A DNA stretch of 64,000 nucleotides from Pichia kudriavzevii (taxonomy: Eukaryota; Ascomycota; Pichiomycetes; Pichiales; Pichiaceae), in assembly GCF_003054445.1 (NCBI RefSeq), contig NC_042508.1:806001-870000 (forward strand). The letters are read 5' to 3'. The notes below the pieces were generated by a model. The model made no database searches and was not told where the DNA came from. It saw only the letters and a list, made by a program, of their open reading frames with translations. The position numbers and the translations under genes were made by a program. Positions 30,588 to 40,303 of this stretch are shown here, one piece after another (positions within the stretch are counted from its first letter, which is position 1; each line of letters starts with the position of its first letter).

Positions 30588-31366
30588 TTATAGTTTTTGA
30601 AAAAAAAATTGGGAAAGTTCAGCTCTTAGTTCCCTGGTGTCTTTCATAGCTTCCTTGAAGCAATCTTTAAGATGGGTTTCATTGTCGATGTTCAACTTGG
30701 GCACATAGAGCGCCAGCAACTCTTCGTTCTCCAAATCTTTTTCAAAATCCGATGAATAAACGTTGGAATGAATTGAATTTATGAACACGTTGTCTTTGGT
30801 AACACATGCTGTTGGGAATTTTTCAATGCGATTCCAGAATCAACCAATGCGAGGTTAACAGAGTTATGAATCAATGGGAGTAACTGTATAAAGGTGGTTT
30901 TGTTATCTGTATTAATTAGATTGACAAAGATCTCAATGTTTGACTTTGGATATTGGTCCAACACAATTAGGTTTGCGCATGCAGTCTCCAATGTTGATAG
31001 CACGACCGAATCGATAATTTGGAAATCAGGGTCAACTTCAATTTCTGACTTTCTTGCATTGAAGTTGTTATTGTACGGGTCATTGCGTGTGGTTAAAAAT
31101 GGCGATGAGTGAAACGTCACTTTTAAAACAGCCTTGTCATTGAATGTACGCTTGAATGATGGACGAGGCCCGTACACTGATGCCAATAAGATGTTGTTTC
31201 CTGATTGTATGAATGAGGAGCCTGTAGCCGTTGGTATATTATTCACCTGGATAAAAAGCTTTTCATCCTTGCTTGATTTCTCCACTACCTTGGATGGTTG
31301 TGCAGGAAAATAAAGCGGCACCGCATTTGGCGGACCGATCCTTCTTCTTCTATCAATAGTATTCAT
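30588..31366 (-). CDS. MTR3: MTR3, RNA exosome RNase PH-like subunit, apparent frameshift
   Basis: Catalytically inactive ring subunit of the nuclear and cytoplasmic RNA exosome. N-terminus MNTIDRRRRIGPPNA matches the MNVQDRRRLLGP start of S. cerevisiae Mtr3. IQSGNNILLASVYGPR, YPKSNIEIFVNLI and VNLALVDSGIAL are RNase PH-fold elements. After GIALK the upstream frame soon stops, but the overlapping frame continues KFPTACVTKDNVFINS to a natural stop at 30588, giving about 258 residues (250 in S. cerevisiae). The switch falls at a run of five T (plus strand 30819-30823). One extra base there would restore a single frame, so a homopolymer error is the simplest reading; -1 slippage or a real mutation remain possible. 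Confidence 0.85.
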
Positions 31367-31645
31367 AACTAGAAATAGTCAGTTGTCTGGTCAAATCTTG
31401 AATGTTTTTCAGATAAATTCAAAAGTAAAAAAAAAAGTTTACATGTGGAACCCTCCCAAACTTGTAGTTACAACCTTTGAACATCTTCCTATATAATATT
31501 TTTTTTTTCCCCTAAATCACAGTTCGCGTGGGAATCAGTTCCAGATGGATTCTCAACTAATGTGTCAGTTTTCGTATTGTTCATCCGTGGACGGAGACGG
31601 AGACGAGAACAGAACGAATCGGTAAGCGGATAGCAGTGCTCGAAA

Positions 31646-32329
31646 ATGGATGTGATGGTTCCTTATTTGTATAACTCAATCGATAAAGCTGCGTCGTTGG
31701 CGTCGCCCTATGTCTCTCCAGAAAAATTAGACCAAGTTTGTCGGTGGTTGAAACAGCACGATGAAGCCGTGCTTTACTCTACGCTAGGTGCCTTAGTTTT
31801 AGGCACATTATATTTGGCATCATCTGGTAATGGCAAGACGAAAAAGAGATCAAAGAAACCTTCTTCTAAAAAATCGTACCAGGTGAAGGTGAAGAAGGAA
31901 AAAGTGGTCCCTGTAGATCCCGTCAAACAGAGTTACGATACGATCAACTCAGTCAAGGACGAGCTAAAAAACGTCTTCACCCCGCAGGTGGACCAGCTTG
32001 AGAAAGACGTTGAAAGGGAACTTGCTGGCAAGAAGGAGATAGAAGGAAAAAAGAACAAACACAAGAAGAAGAAGGCAGGTTCCAAGAACAAGTTGAAAGA
32101 GCACACCTCCAACGAAGCGCCAGAGGGTGCGGCAAAGACCTCATCTTATAAGGACAGCACAAAATACCGCTACCTCTACCTCAATGAGGCTTTATTGAAG
32201 CTGCTCATGCGTTTGGACGGTGTGGAAACTCAAGGTATCGAAGATATCCGTGTACAAAGGAAAGCCACCATCAAACTCGTCCAAGAACAATGTAAAAGAG
32301 TTGATGCGCTAAAAGATTACGTAAATTGA
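31646..32329 (+). CDS. SNL1: SNL1-like BAG-domain Hsp70 co-chaperone
   Basis: Membrane-anchored nucleotide exchange factor for Hsp70 at the ER and nuclear envelope, also reported to bind ribosomes. The 227-residue product (159 in S. cerevisiae) has one membrane segment (about 42-59, VLYSTLGALVLGTLYLAS), then a very basic lysine-rich linker (KTKKRSKKPSSKKS), a second lysine cluster near 135 and a C-terminal BAG domain (about 150-227: YLYLNEALLKLLMRLDGV). Divergent from MTR3. The BAG helix pattern and the membrane-plus-lysine layout identify it; alternatives are weak. Confidence 0.85.
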   Translation: MDVMVPYLYNSIDKAASLASPYVSPEKLDQVCRWLKQHDEAVLYSTLGALVLGTLYLASSGNGKTKKRSKKPSSKKSYQVKVKKEKVVPVDPVKQSYDTINSVKDELKNVFTPQVDQLEKDVERELAGKKEIEGKKNKHKKKKAGSKNKLKEHTSNEAPEGAAKTSSYKDSTKYRYLYLNEALLKLLMRLDGVETQGIEDIRVQRKATIKLVQEQCKRVDALKDYVN

Positions 32330-32512
32330 GTATAGTATGAGAATAACCTTAAATAAAATTTTTCTAGGTAATGCCAGATTTTTTCAGTTCTGGTTTGTGA
32401 CTTTGATAATATTCCCCCCCCTCTTCCCCAACTGTTCAACAGAGTAGAAGGTTATTATCCTATTATCGAAGCGCTTCAGTAAAGCAGAACCTTTGAATTA
32501 TACTCAATTACC

Positions 32513-34051
32513 ATGAAGGAAAACACGCTGTTCAAATTGGACCTTTTGCAGGCCCACTATTTACAAAAACCTGCGAGGTTTGGTGTTACCAAACAAATGT
32601 TAAGATCTGAGAAATACCAGTCTAAGAAATCAAGTGAGAGAGAAAACTCTAAACGGGTTGAAAAAAGTAAGCATAAACTGCTCCAACTTTCCAGAGAGGA
32701 GGCGTTTAATCTTATAAAACAATTTCAAAATGAAGCTTTTGACAAAAAAGTCCACTTCCTTCAAACTGATCTGCACAGGGTGATTTTCCGAGTCTTGAAG
32801 AAGGAAAGACAGAGGTTGGCCAATAAGTTGGATTTGGAGGAGGATGGAAATAAGGATGAGGAGAAGGGAAAGGCCAAGACGCTCATAGACAAGATCGATT
32901 CACTATTGGCGAAAGACTCCTCTCTTTTGAGTACGAATATCAAGCATAAAATATTCAAGGTCATCTTGAAGGCATTTCCGGATAAAGTCAATCTTAAAGA
33001 AAGTAAATTTGAAGGATTGTCTGAACCTAATATAGAATTTCTGAAAACTATGAAGGAAACCAACCCATATCTAACTAATGGAGACCAGCTGAACAATTTA
33101 TTGTCTAATGTGTATTCCGATAAGGCAGTTAAGGAGTCACTGAACAAAATAAACACGTTGGAATTAGTATGGGGTCCAAAGAAGGACAATAGAGAAAACA
33201 AATCAGATATGGAAGGTTTTGAAGATGAGAATAGTGAGTATGAAGAGGTTAGTGATGAAGATAGCAAAAGCGATGGGGAGGAAAAAAGGGTGAGTAAAGA
33301 ATTACAACAGGCGGATATTGAGGCCATTTATGATAATTACAAAGATGGGCTTGTTGCCTCCTCTGACGAAGAACAAGAAGGAGAAGGTGACGATGTTCCT
33401 TACTTAGATCCCAATGTTAACTACAATGAAATTACAGATGAAGAGCCCAGCGAAGAGGAGATTGACGTCGACATTGATGATGATGAAGAAGTAGAAAATG
33501 GAGATGCTGATGCTGGTGATCGTAATCAGAAGAGTTTGAAGAAAAGGGACAATGAGCCGATCGAAGAAGATGATTTTTTCTCTCCTCACGAACCACAAAG
33601 TAAAAAGCAAAAGAACACAAATGAAGGACTTGGTTTGAAAGATATCCAACTGCCAAAACTTGCGACTGGATATTACTCGGGAGGAGAAAGCGATGAAGAC
33701 ACCCGGGATTCCCTAGTAGATGAGATCACTGCTCCACGTAAGAATCGTCGTGGCCAACGAGCTAGACAGAAGATTTGGGAGAAGAAGTACGGCTCAAAGG
33801 CCAAACACGTTCAGAAGGAGCACGAAAGGTCGAAATCAGAAAGAGAAAGACTAAGGATTGAATACGAGCAGCGTGCTGCAAAGAGAGCTGAGAAGCAAAA
33901 GATACGGGATATGAAGGAACGTGAATTACAAGAGAAGAAGGTGCAACAAACCGAGAAAAAGCAAACATTACATCCTTCTTGGGAGGCAAAACTGAAGCAG
34001 AAGGAATCATTGAATGCCAAATTTTCAGGTAAGAAGATCACATTTGATTGA
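32513..34051 (+). CDS. BUD22: BUD22, ribosome biogenesis factor
   Basis: Nucleolar protein needed for 18S rRNA maturation (SRFB1/BUD22 family). 512 residues (519 in S. cerevisiae). The N-terminal helical part (LFKLDLLQAHYL) leads to REEAFNLIKQFQNEAF and DLHRVIFRVLKKERQR. The middle is acidic. The C-terminal BUD22 signature comprises TGYYSGGESDED, RKNRRGQRARQKIWEKKYG and HPSWEAKLKQKESLNAKF with GKKITFD at the end. An RRPE-like AAAATTTTTC at 32355-32364 and the palindrome GAAGCGCTTC at 32468 lie upstream. Tandem with SNL1 and CCA1. Confidence 0.94.
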   Translation: MKENTLFKLDLLQAHYLQKPARFGVTKQMLRSEKYQSKKSSERENSKRVEKSKHKLLQLSREEAFNLIKQFQNEAFDKKVHFLQTDLHRVIFRVLKKERQRLANKLDLEEDGNKDEEKGKAKTLIDKIDSLLAKDSSLLSTNIKHKIFKVILKAFPDKVNLKESKFEGLSEPNIEFLKTMKETNPYLTNGDQLNNLLSNVYSDKAVKESLNKINTLELVWGPKKDNRENKSDMEGFEDENSEYEEVSDEDSKSDGEEKRVSKELQQADIEAIYDNYKDGLVASSDEEQEGEGDDVPYLDPNVNYNEITDEEPSEEEIDVDIDDDEEVENGDADAGDRNQKSLKKRDNEPIEEDDFFSPHEPQSKKQKNTNEGLGLKDIQLPKLATGYYSGGESDEDTRDSLVDEITAPRKNRRGQRARQKIWEKKYGSKAKHVQKEHERSKSERERLRIEYEQRAAKRAEKQKIRDMKERELQEKKVQQTEKKQTLHPSWEAKLKQKESLNAKFSGKKITFD

Positions 34052-34274
34052 CTGCCCAGAGTTTGTTTATATTATGTAGTTTATACTAGTTTGTAGTAGG
34101 CACTGTCATGCCAAGATTTTAAAACTGTGTGCAAAAATCTTGAAACCCTCATTGTGTAAATTATTTCAGCTTCAATATACATTTTTTTTTCCTTATTGCC
34201 TGGTTTCGTTCCAGCTGGATTGTCTAAGCTTGATAGCCCGAATTACACACGATTCCTTTGCACCGGGAAAGTTT

Positions 34275-35945
34275 ATGCTGTTTAGAAGTTTGAGAAATTC
34301 TAGGTGTCTCACAATTCGAATCTCTAAAACAACCAAACACCTGCTGAGTATCAATTCTAAGATGAATAATCCATATACGTCTAAACATGTACCAGGAGTA
34401 ATTCCCGACATCCAACTCGATAAGACCGAATCCCAAGTGGTTAATCTATTGAAGTCTTACACACAAGCTCATAACTCCCAGACCGAAGATCCTAACGATA
34501 GGATCACTTTGAGAATCACCGGTGGTTGGGTCCGAGATAAATTACTAAATCAACCAAGTCATGATATTGATATTGGTATCGATAATTGTTCTGGGGAATC
34601 ATTTGTTAATGGACTAAAGCAATGGCTAGATGCAAAAAGTGATGTGGACGGTAGACGTGGTGATGACGGAGATGCCGAGAAAATCAATAGTATCCATAAA
34701 ATCAAGAAGAATCCCGATAAATCAAAACATTTGGAGACATGCACTACCAAGTTGTTTGGGTTAGATATTGATTTTGTCAACCTCAGAAGTGAATTATACA
34801 CCGAAGATTCACGCATTCCAACTATTACCACGGGGACGCCAGATGAGGATGCACACAGACGTGATGCGACACTAAATGCACTATTTTTCAACCTTGAGAC
34901 TATGAAGGTTGAAGATTACACAAAGAAGGGCCTGGAAGATTTAAGCAAAGGAATCTTACGGACACCGCTAGAGCCAACCAAAACTTTTCTTGATGATCCG
35001 TTGAGATGCTTGAGGTTGATTCGTTTTGCGTCCAATTACGGCTTTAAAATAGAGCAAGCTACCTTGGACGCGATGAAGAGAGACGACATTCACAAGGCAT
35101 TAGAGACCAAGATTAGTCGAGAGAGGATCGGTGTTGAAGTTAAAAAGATGTTGGTCAATAAAAGGTGGGTTTATGGAACTTTGGATGCTTTAGCATTGAT
35201 TAGGGAAGTCAATTTTCCTAATGTCTTTGGTTTGGGTGATACAAAGGTACCAGACGAATGGCTTTCAAACAATAAAAAGCGTCTAATCAGTGATATTTCA
35301 CAAAACATTGATAGTCTAAATAAATATCTTATTGATATTATCGATTCTAACATTATGAATTTTTCCAAAGTGATAGACATTCAGGACAGTAGCGACAACG
35401 ATAAAATACTATTCTATTCATCGATCATTTTGAACCATTGGAGAGACATGAAAGTGAAGGTTGGTAAAAGAGACAACTATGTTTCATTTTTTTGTGTTTT
35501 GAATGGCATCAAGATGCCATTGAAACTAGCCGATAACGTTGCCCTAGTTACCAGTCAAATTGAAAGAATTAGAACAGATGTTGGCGGTATTCGGGGGTTT
35601 ACTAGAAGTGAGATAGCCAGGCGGTTTGTTCTACCGTTCCAAGATAAATGGGAGATCAACCTACTCATAAATTCATGTTTGGAGTGTTTTGAGGCACCGG
35701 ACCAATCAACCACAATATTGAACCGGTACGAAGGTGTCATCAAGACTGTTTATGATTTAAAGTTAGAGGAATCGTTCAAGGAGCAAATTTTGCTAAACGG
35801 TAAGGAGTTGATGAAGATCATCAACAAGAAACCTGGGCCATGGCTGAAGCCGCTAAATGAGCGGCTATTCCAATGGCAACTGGACCATCCTGGCGCTACG
35901 AGGGAAGACATGGTTGGTTATCTGTCAACTATCTCAATAGAATGA
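34275..35945 (+). CDS. CCA1: CCA1, tRNA nucleotidyltransferase (CCA-adding enzyme)
   Basis: Adds CCA to tRNA 3' ends in the cytosol, nucleus and mitochondria. Class II polymerase-beta-like motifs: RITGGWVRDKLL (about 80), metal-binding DIDIG (about 98), RRDATLNALFFN (about 195) and FLDDPLRCLRLIRFASNYG. From the first ATG (34275) the product is 556 residues with an arginine-rich, amphipathic N-terminus MLFRSLRNSRCLTIRISK that looks like a mitochondrial presequence. A second in-frame ATG at 34362 (MNNPYTSK) would give the cytosolic form. S. cerevisiae CCA1 also uses several in-frame starts for its compartments. Confidence 0.96.
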   Translation: MLFRSLRNSRCLTIRISKTTKHLLSINSKMNNPYTSKHVPGVIPDIQLDKTESQVVNLLKSYTQAHNSQTEDPNDRITLRITGGWVRDKLLNQPSHDIDIGIDNCSGESFVNGLKQWLDAKSDVDGRRGDDGDAEKINSIHKIKKNPDKSKHLETCTTKLFGLDIDFVNLRSELYTEDSRIPTITTGTPDEDAHRRDATLNALFFNLETMKVEDYTKKGLEDLSKGILRTPLEPTKTFLDDPLRCLRLIRFASNYGFKIEQATLDAMKRDDIHKALETKISRERIGVEVKKMLVNKRWVYGTLDALALIREVNFPNVFGLGDTKVPDEWLSNNKKRLISDISQNIDSLNKYLIDIIDSNIMNFSKVIDIQDSSDNDKILFYSSIILNHWRDMKVKVGKRDNYVSFFCVLNGIKMPLKLADNVALVTSQIERIRTDVGGIRGFTRSEIARRFVLPFQDKWEINLLINSCLECFEAPDQSTTILNRYEGVIKTVYDLKLEESFKEQILLNGKELMKIINKKPGPWLKPLNERLFQWQLDHPGATREDMVGYLSTISIE

Positions 35946-36096
35946 AAAAATTGGGTGAAGTTGTATGGAGACTCATTTATAGAAGGAACGAAAACCTAAA
36001 CAAAAAAAAAGGTCATAATGATACAACGAGAAATTTTGATTAATTTGTTATGTAGAGAATTGAAGGTATACTTGGATGAAAGAATACTTATATAGC

Positions 36097-36603
36097 TTAG
36101 ATCTTGGTTTCCTTAACACCGTGTTTCCAGATAGCAACGAATGGGGTTTCACCATCTTCTCTGTAGTTCAACAAGACAATCATAGCGTCTGGGTCCATGG
36201 ATTCACCGGTGTAGAATTCCCAGTCCTTGAAAGAGCCAATGACCTTCTTGACGTAAGCAGCTGCACCCTTTTCAAAAGTTGGAATAGCGTCTGGATCAGA
36301 TTCTGCCAACTTAGCCTTGACTGCCTTCATGTAACCTTTGATGTAGGTCAAGAAGGACTTCTTGTCAAAGGAGGTCTGTTGCAATCTGAAGGAGTAGACA
36401 ACGTTGTTGACGGTTTCGACACCTTCTTCAACGTCATCGTCGTCACCTTCTGCAGAAGGGTTTGCACCAATATCAACATCAGCACCTGGCTTGACTTGGA
36501 CCATTTGACAGTCTGCTTCGAGAACAACGTCGTCGACTAGCTTCAAGTCGTAAGCATCGGATAATAATTCATCACCAGAGAAAATGTCGGTATAGATCTT
36601 CAT
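36097..36603 (-). CDS. TMA19: TMA19, TCTP family protein
   Basis: Abundant ribosome-associated protein (translationally controlled tumour protein, Mss4-like fold). 168 residues, starting MKIYTDIFSGDELLSDAYD. TCTP landmarks: acidic flexible loop near 50-60 (AEGDDDDVEEGVE), VNNVVYSFRLQQTSFDKK, the helical hairpin LTYIKGYMKAVKAKL, and the C-terminal ALL-type strands GESMDPDAMIVLLNYRED with TPFVAIWKHG. Codon use is highly biased, as expected for strong expression. OAR1 is the upstream neighbour, as in S. cerevisiae (YKL056C, YKL055C). Confidence 0.97.
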   Translation of the reverse strand: MKIYTDIFSGDELLSDAYDLKLVDDVVLEADCQMVQVKPGADVDIGANPSAEGDDDDVEEGVETVNNVVYSFRLQQTSFDKKSFLTYIKGYMKAVKAKLAESDPDAIPTFEKGAAAYVKKVIGSFKDWEFYTGESMDPDAMIVLLNYREDGETPFVAIWKHGVKETKI

Positions 36604-36648
36604 TTTATTGAATGTCAGAGAGGATGTTCAAACTAGAAGTCAAAGGAA

Positions 36649-36708
36649 AACGAAAAGTAAATGAAAAGGAAAATGAAAAGTAAAATGAAAAGGAAAATGA
36701 AGAGAAAA
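36649..36708. repeat. 12-bp minisatellite upstream of TMA19
   Basis: Four near-identical units of ATGAAAAGKAAA (36661-36708) preceded by a partial unit. The units lie in the leader/promoter immediately upstream of TMA19 on a purine-rich strand. Possibly a nucleosome-poor T-rich leader on the sense strand. Confidence 0.8.
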
Positions 36709-36929
36709 AAAATGCAAAAAACAAGAGAAAAACTTCATCTTACCAGAAAAAGCTAGCCATTTGAAATTACTTCTCAATTTACACATGGACACGCACATTT
36801 AACTGTGCGGGACGAAAAATTGTTGAAAACGGCAATCAGCAAAGGAAAAAAAAAAAAAAAATTAGCCGTGAATGCTCTACAGAAAAAAAATGTCCTAATT
36901 TGGACAACCAACGCCTGTCATCGCCGACA

Positions 36930-36972
36930 CACGTGCCACTACTGCGCCACAAGCAGGTCGTTGTGTCACGTG
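36930..36972. promoter_or_regulatory. Two CACGTG (Cbf1-type E-box) sites upstream of TMA19
   Basis: CACGTG at 36930-36935 and TCACGTGC with the core at 36967-36972, at the OAR1 stop. Both are palindromic bHLH sites. They are about 330-370 bp from the TMA19 ATG, in the only GC-rich part of this 362-bp intergenic region. Cbf1 is the likely reader; this is inference. Confidence 0.5.
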
Positions 36973-37736
36973 CGGCGATACGAAAAGTCTTCCTGCAGCA
37001 GCTGCGCCACGCGGCTACAAATTTCGGTGGGGCTTGTTGTGGGGAATAAGGGATTGTCATGTTTCACAGTAGAGCCAATGGCTGTCTCTGGAACAAGTCC
37101 TAGATTGAGTACGTGGACACCAATATGTGGGCCAGTGGGGCGCCGCTTCTCAATTAGTTGTTGTTCCTCCCTAAGAACGTGCGTGAACCTGGTGAGTGCC
37201 CCCTTGGATGCCGTGTAGACACTGCTCCCTGGTAAATTGATGTCGTCTTGAGAGACCACAGATGAGATGTTGATAATACTGCGGTTGAGTGATGTACTAT
37301 TTCCCAAAGATGGCCGAGATCTCACTGCATGTTTGAGGAAGAACTTGCATAGGATAATCGGAGACACCAGGTTGACGTTGACAATGTCTTGTATCTCTGT
37401 GAGCGGGGTGTTCATTAGCATTCTGGCTTGAGAGAGACCTGCACAGTTGATCAGTATGGTGGCCTCTTGGAAAGTTTGCATATCTTGGAGAGTCTGTGGG
37501 AGATTATGTGGATTCTTCAAGTCGTAAACTACAAAGTCGTGTTTCCCCTCCTCATTGGGGAATTCCCTATTCAACTCTTGCACTTTTGTCTCGAGTCTAG
37601 CTTGGTTTCTTGACAGGATGGTCACTAGACCCCCCAATGAAGAGATTTCGGTTGCCAATGCCGATCCGATTCCCGTGGATCCGCCTGTGATGACGGCACG
37701 TTGGCCCTTTAAGAAACTTCGAGACAATGTTGGCAT
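36966..37736 (-). CDS. OAR1: OAR1, mitochondrial 3-oxoacyl-[ACP] reductase
   Basis: Short-chain dehydrogenase of mitochondrial type II fatty acid synthesis, which supplies lipoic acid. 256 residues from the ATG at 37736. SDR signature: cofactor loop VITGGSTGIGSALA at about 14-27, ILINCAGLSQARM, and the catalytic serine with YTASK (INISSV, then SSVYTASKGALTRF). The basic start MPTLSRSFLKGQR may act as a short presequence. Gene order beside TMA19 matches S. cerevisiae and decides the name among many similar SDRs. Confidence 0.9.
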   Translation of the reverse strand: MPTLSRSFLKGQRAVITGGSTGIGSALATEISSLGGLVTILSRNQARLETKVQELNREFPNEEGKHDFVVYDLKNPHNLPQTLQDMQTFQEATILINCAGLSQARMLMNTPLTEIQDIVNVNLVSPIILCKFFLKHAVRSRPSLGNSTSLNRSIINISSVVSQDDINLPGSSVYTASKGALTRFTHVLREEQQLIEKRRPTGPHIGVHVLNLGLVPETAIGSTVKHDNPLFPTTSPTEICSRVAQLLQEDFSYRRT

Positions 37737-37923
37737 TTCAGCTCGATATTGATGGGAACTTAGAGTGTCTTTCAATGGAAGACTTTAGTTCATTACAAAG
37801 TAGTGAATCGAAAGAGTACAAGAAAAATGGGGGGTGGGAAGGAGGAGGAGAAATTAAAGCTAAAAGAATAGCAACTGTAACTATAGTAAAGAAAATCGAT
37901 AGTCGCCAGAGGAGGAAAATACG

Positions 37924-39315
37924 TCAAATCGCGTTCTTGACAATAATGCAGTTGTTCTCCAAACTGACGTTCCTCTCAACGTACCGGACAATCTTTACCT
38001 CAAACCCCTTCTTCACCATTGCATACTTACGCGATTCGTCCAGGATACGCCTCATCTTCAACCCTATCACTTCACGCTCGCCAATGGAGAGGCCACTGAA
38101 ATGATCGCCAACTTCGTCCTTTGATTTGCCTGGCGGAACTCCATTAGTAGCCCATGCAAACATTTTTCGTAGATAAATGAAGTTGGTTTCGTCAATTTCA
38201 AATTGCTCTCTCAGAAAGTCCTTGGACTCCGTCAGCAGCCATTCGTACTTGCAGCAATGTCTGCAACACATGGCAACCAGACACCCCTTGAGGTGTAGAT
38301 CATCTTTGCTCAGCGAAATGTCTCTCGTTGTATTGATGAGACACCTCAATGTAAGATCAGTAGCCACTCCGCATAAATGCTTTGAAATTCCAAGATACTC
38401 CTTCCCTACAATGCTGCTGTCCTTCTGCATCTGAAATCCCCGTAATGCTTCGATCAGCTTCAGGTCCTTGATATCAACTTTCAATCTCTCAACTTTTACA
38501 TTCTGGTTACCTTTGGCTTCACTATCGGCTGCGATCTTCTTATCGAACTTCAACCTTGGGTTCTCCCTGTCAATCAGTAGATACTCTCCACAGTGGGGCT
38601 TGTTTTTGTTTATCTCTTCAATTGCTCTGTTGAAATACCTTGTGAATTCGGCCCGTCCGCAGCCAAATTCAATGACTATTCCTGGATTTTCATTTTCGGA
38701 AATCAGGCCGTTGTTAATGAGCTGCCCGATAAGACTGGATTGCTGGATAATGTGCTTTTGATTGCTGAGTTCGGCAAATCTTTCCTCCAAACCCTGCTTG
38801 AATTGAATGTTTTCTAAGGGTAGCTCATCAGTGAAAATCAAGTCATGTTTAGCTATCCACTTGTGCATACATGTTTTCCATTCTTTTTCATCAGTTTTAG
38901 TTGCTTCTGCTGTACTGGCTTCTTTAACATTGTAATCAATACTAAACCAGTCCACATTTCTTTCCATATCAGCAATCTCCTTCTTTTTCTTAACAACATT
39001 GCAGTTTTTTACATGTTTTGTTAATCTATCCTCCCACACTGTATGAGTAGGGTCGATAGTACATTTCACACGCCGAATAATCTTCCCGTTTTTATCAGTA
39101 CGTGTGATTTCAGCCTCTTTGGTTGAGACCCCAGTGCTCACATCTTTCACCGTTGTTCCATTAGCAACGTCGATGTGTGCAAAACAAAAGATTTGGCCTT
39201 TTCTAACTTGTAACCCACATCTTTTACCATTCTTTGGCTTGAAATATGCACATTTGTTGTCAAGTATGTTAGTTTCGTTAACTTTATGTCTTTTGGAGTC
39301 CGGGAGCTCTGTCAT
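37924..39315 (-). CDS. TRM13: TRM13, tRNA 2'-O-methyltransferase (position 4)
   Basis: Methylates the ribose of nucleotide 4 in the acceptor stem of tRNA-Gly, -His and -Pro in S. cerevisiae. The 463-residue product (476 there) has the CCCH zinc finger near 23-47 (CAYFKPKNGKRCGL, FCFAH) and a U11-48K-like CHHC finger near 85-108 (VKCTIDPTHTVWEDRL, HVKNC). The methyltransferase core follows: IVIEFGCGRAEFTRYF, GISKHLCGVATDLTLRCL and CCRHCCKYEWL near the active site. Same strand as OAR1, 187 bp apart. Confidence 0.95.
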   Translation of the reverse strand: MTELPDSKRHKVNETNILDNKCAYFKPKNGKRCGLQVRKGQIFCFAHIDVANGTTVKDVSTGVSTKEAEITRTDKNGKIIRRVKCTIDPTHTVWEDRLTKHVKNCNVVKKKKEIADMERNVDWFSIDYNVKEASTAEATKTDEKEWKTCMHKWIAKHDLIFTDELPLENIQFKQGLEERFAELSNQKHIIQQSSLIGQLINNGLISENENPGIVIEFGCGRAEFTRYFNRAIEEINKNKPHCGEYLLIDRENPRLKFDKKIAADSEAKGNQNVKVERLKVDIKDLKLIEALRGFQMQKDSSIVGKEYLGISKHLCGVATDLTLRCLINTTRDISLSKDDLHLKGCLVAMCCRHCCKYEWLLTESKDFLREQFEIDETNFIYLRKMFAWATNGVPPGKSKDEVGDHFSGLSIGEREVIGLKMRRILDESRKYAMVKKGFEVKIVRYVERNVSLENNCIIVKNAI

Positions 39316-39750
39316 CCTGTTGGTAATTCTACTCTCTATTAAGCTATGTGAGCTGCCAAAAAGAAAAGTATAAGTAAAAAATCAGGTAAACAATGATAAT
39401 GGTGTCTCTATGTATGCATGAAAAATTATCTCCTGTGTCTCGAAGAACAATTTATGATTTGCGACATAATACAACCCCCAGTTTTGTCTGCTACCTTTAA
39501 CACGACAACTCGCTTCTTTAATACTTCTGCTCTGTTTAATTCTGGTGGGCTTCTCTGAAGCTAATAGTTAGTGGATGATTTTGTTTACTTAAAAATAATA
39601 CTATTTAGATTGTTATATATCAGGAATAATTTTGCTCAACAAAAGAGGATTCACAGTTTAATGCAATTATTTTATTTAAGATGTCATTTTCTCTTTGACG
39701 GCGAGAAAGCCCAAGTGTTAAAGATGGATTGGGGGCAACTCGTCGACTCA
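39316..39750. other. Intergenic stretch between TRM13 and a small mitochondrial-type gene
   Basis: 435 bases, no credible gene; TRM13 promoter on one side and the 3' region of the small gene on the other. No clear regulatory word recognised. Confidence 0.55.
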
Positions 39751-40026
39751 TTATTTCTTTTCAGCGGTACTTTCTAAAACTTTAATACGGTTTTCCATGT
39801 TTCTGACGGTTTTTTGTAATAACAAAATATCAGAAATAATAGCATTAGATGAAGCCTTGTACTCATCTAATAGATAGTAGTAGCATCCAAAGCCAGTCAA
39901 AGAAACACCAGCAAAGAAACCAAACAAAACACCCTTTAATGATGATGGTCTTGGTGAACTAATTGTGGATACCATTCTTCTGTTTGCAATAGTTTGAACA
40001 GTTCTTTTTCCTAATTGGGTAAACAT
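39751..40026 (-). CDS. Small membrane protein, probably mitochondrial
   Basis: 91 residues from the only in-frame ATG (40026). I do not recognise the orthologue. The basic, hydroxylated N-terminus MFTQLGKRTVQTIANRRM looks like a mitochondrial presequence. One glycine-rich membrane segment follows (about 35-55, GVLFGFFAGVSLTGFGCYYY), then a coiled-coil-like tail (SDILLLQKTVRNMENRIKVLE). This layout is typical of small inner-membrane proteins linked to respiratory complexes or contact sites. Function unknown. Codon use looks coding and the frame extends upstream without another ATG. Confidence 0.75.
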   Translation of the reverse strand: MFTQLGKRTVQTIANRRMVSTISSPRPSSLKGVLFGFFAGVSLTGFGCYYYLLDEYKASSNAIISDILLLQKTVRNMENRIKVLESTAEKK

Positions 40027-40303
40027 CTTGGTTGCTAATATGTGTCTAGGTATGACTATTTGCTGAAGATCAAAGCTTCTGTAGACTAATGCTAGGAAAA
40101 CTGAATAATTAATGTAAACGCTGGACGCTCTCCGCAAAGAAATTCATGGTTCGCTCTCTTACCCAATGCAGCTTAGGGCAGCGCTATTGGATGTTTATTA
40201 CATGTAACTACATCAATTATTATTCGGATAGTTTCAAAACTTTACAGATGGATACATAGTTTATTTATTGGTAAACTAGATTTGTGTTCTATAAAGAGCT
40301 TGC

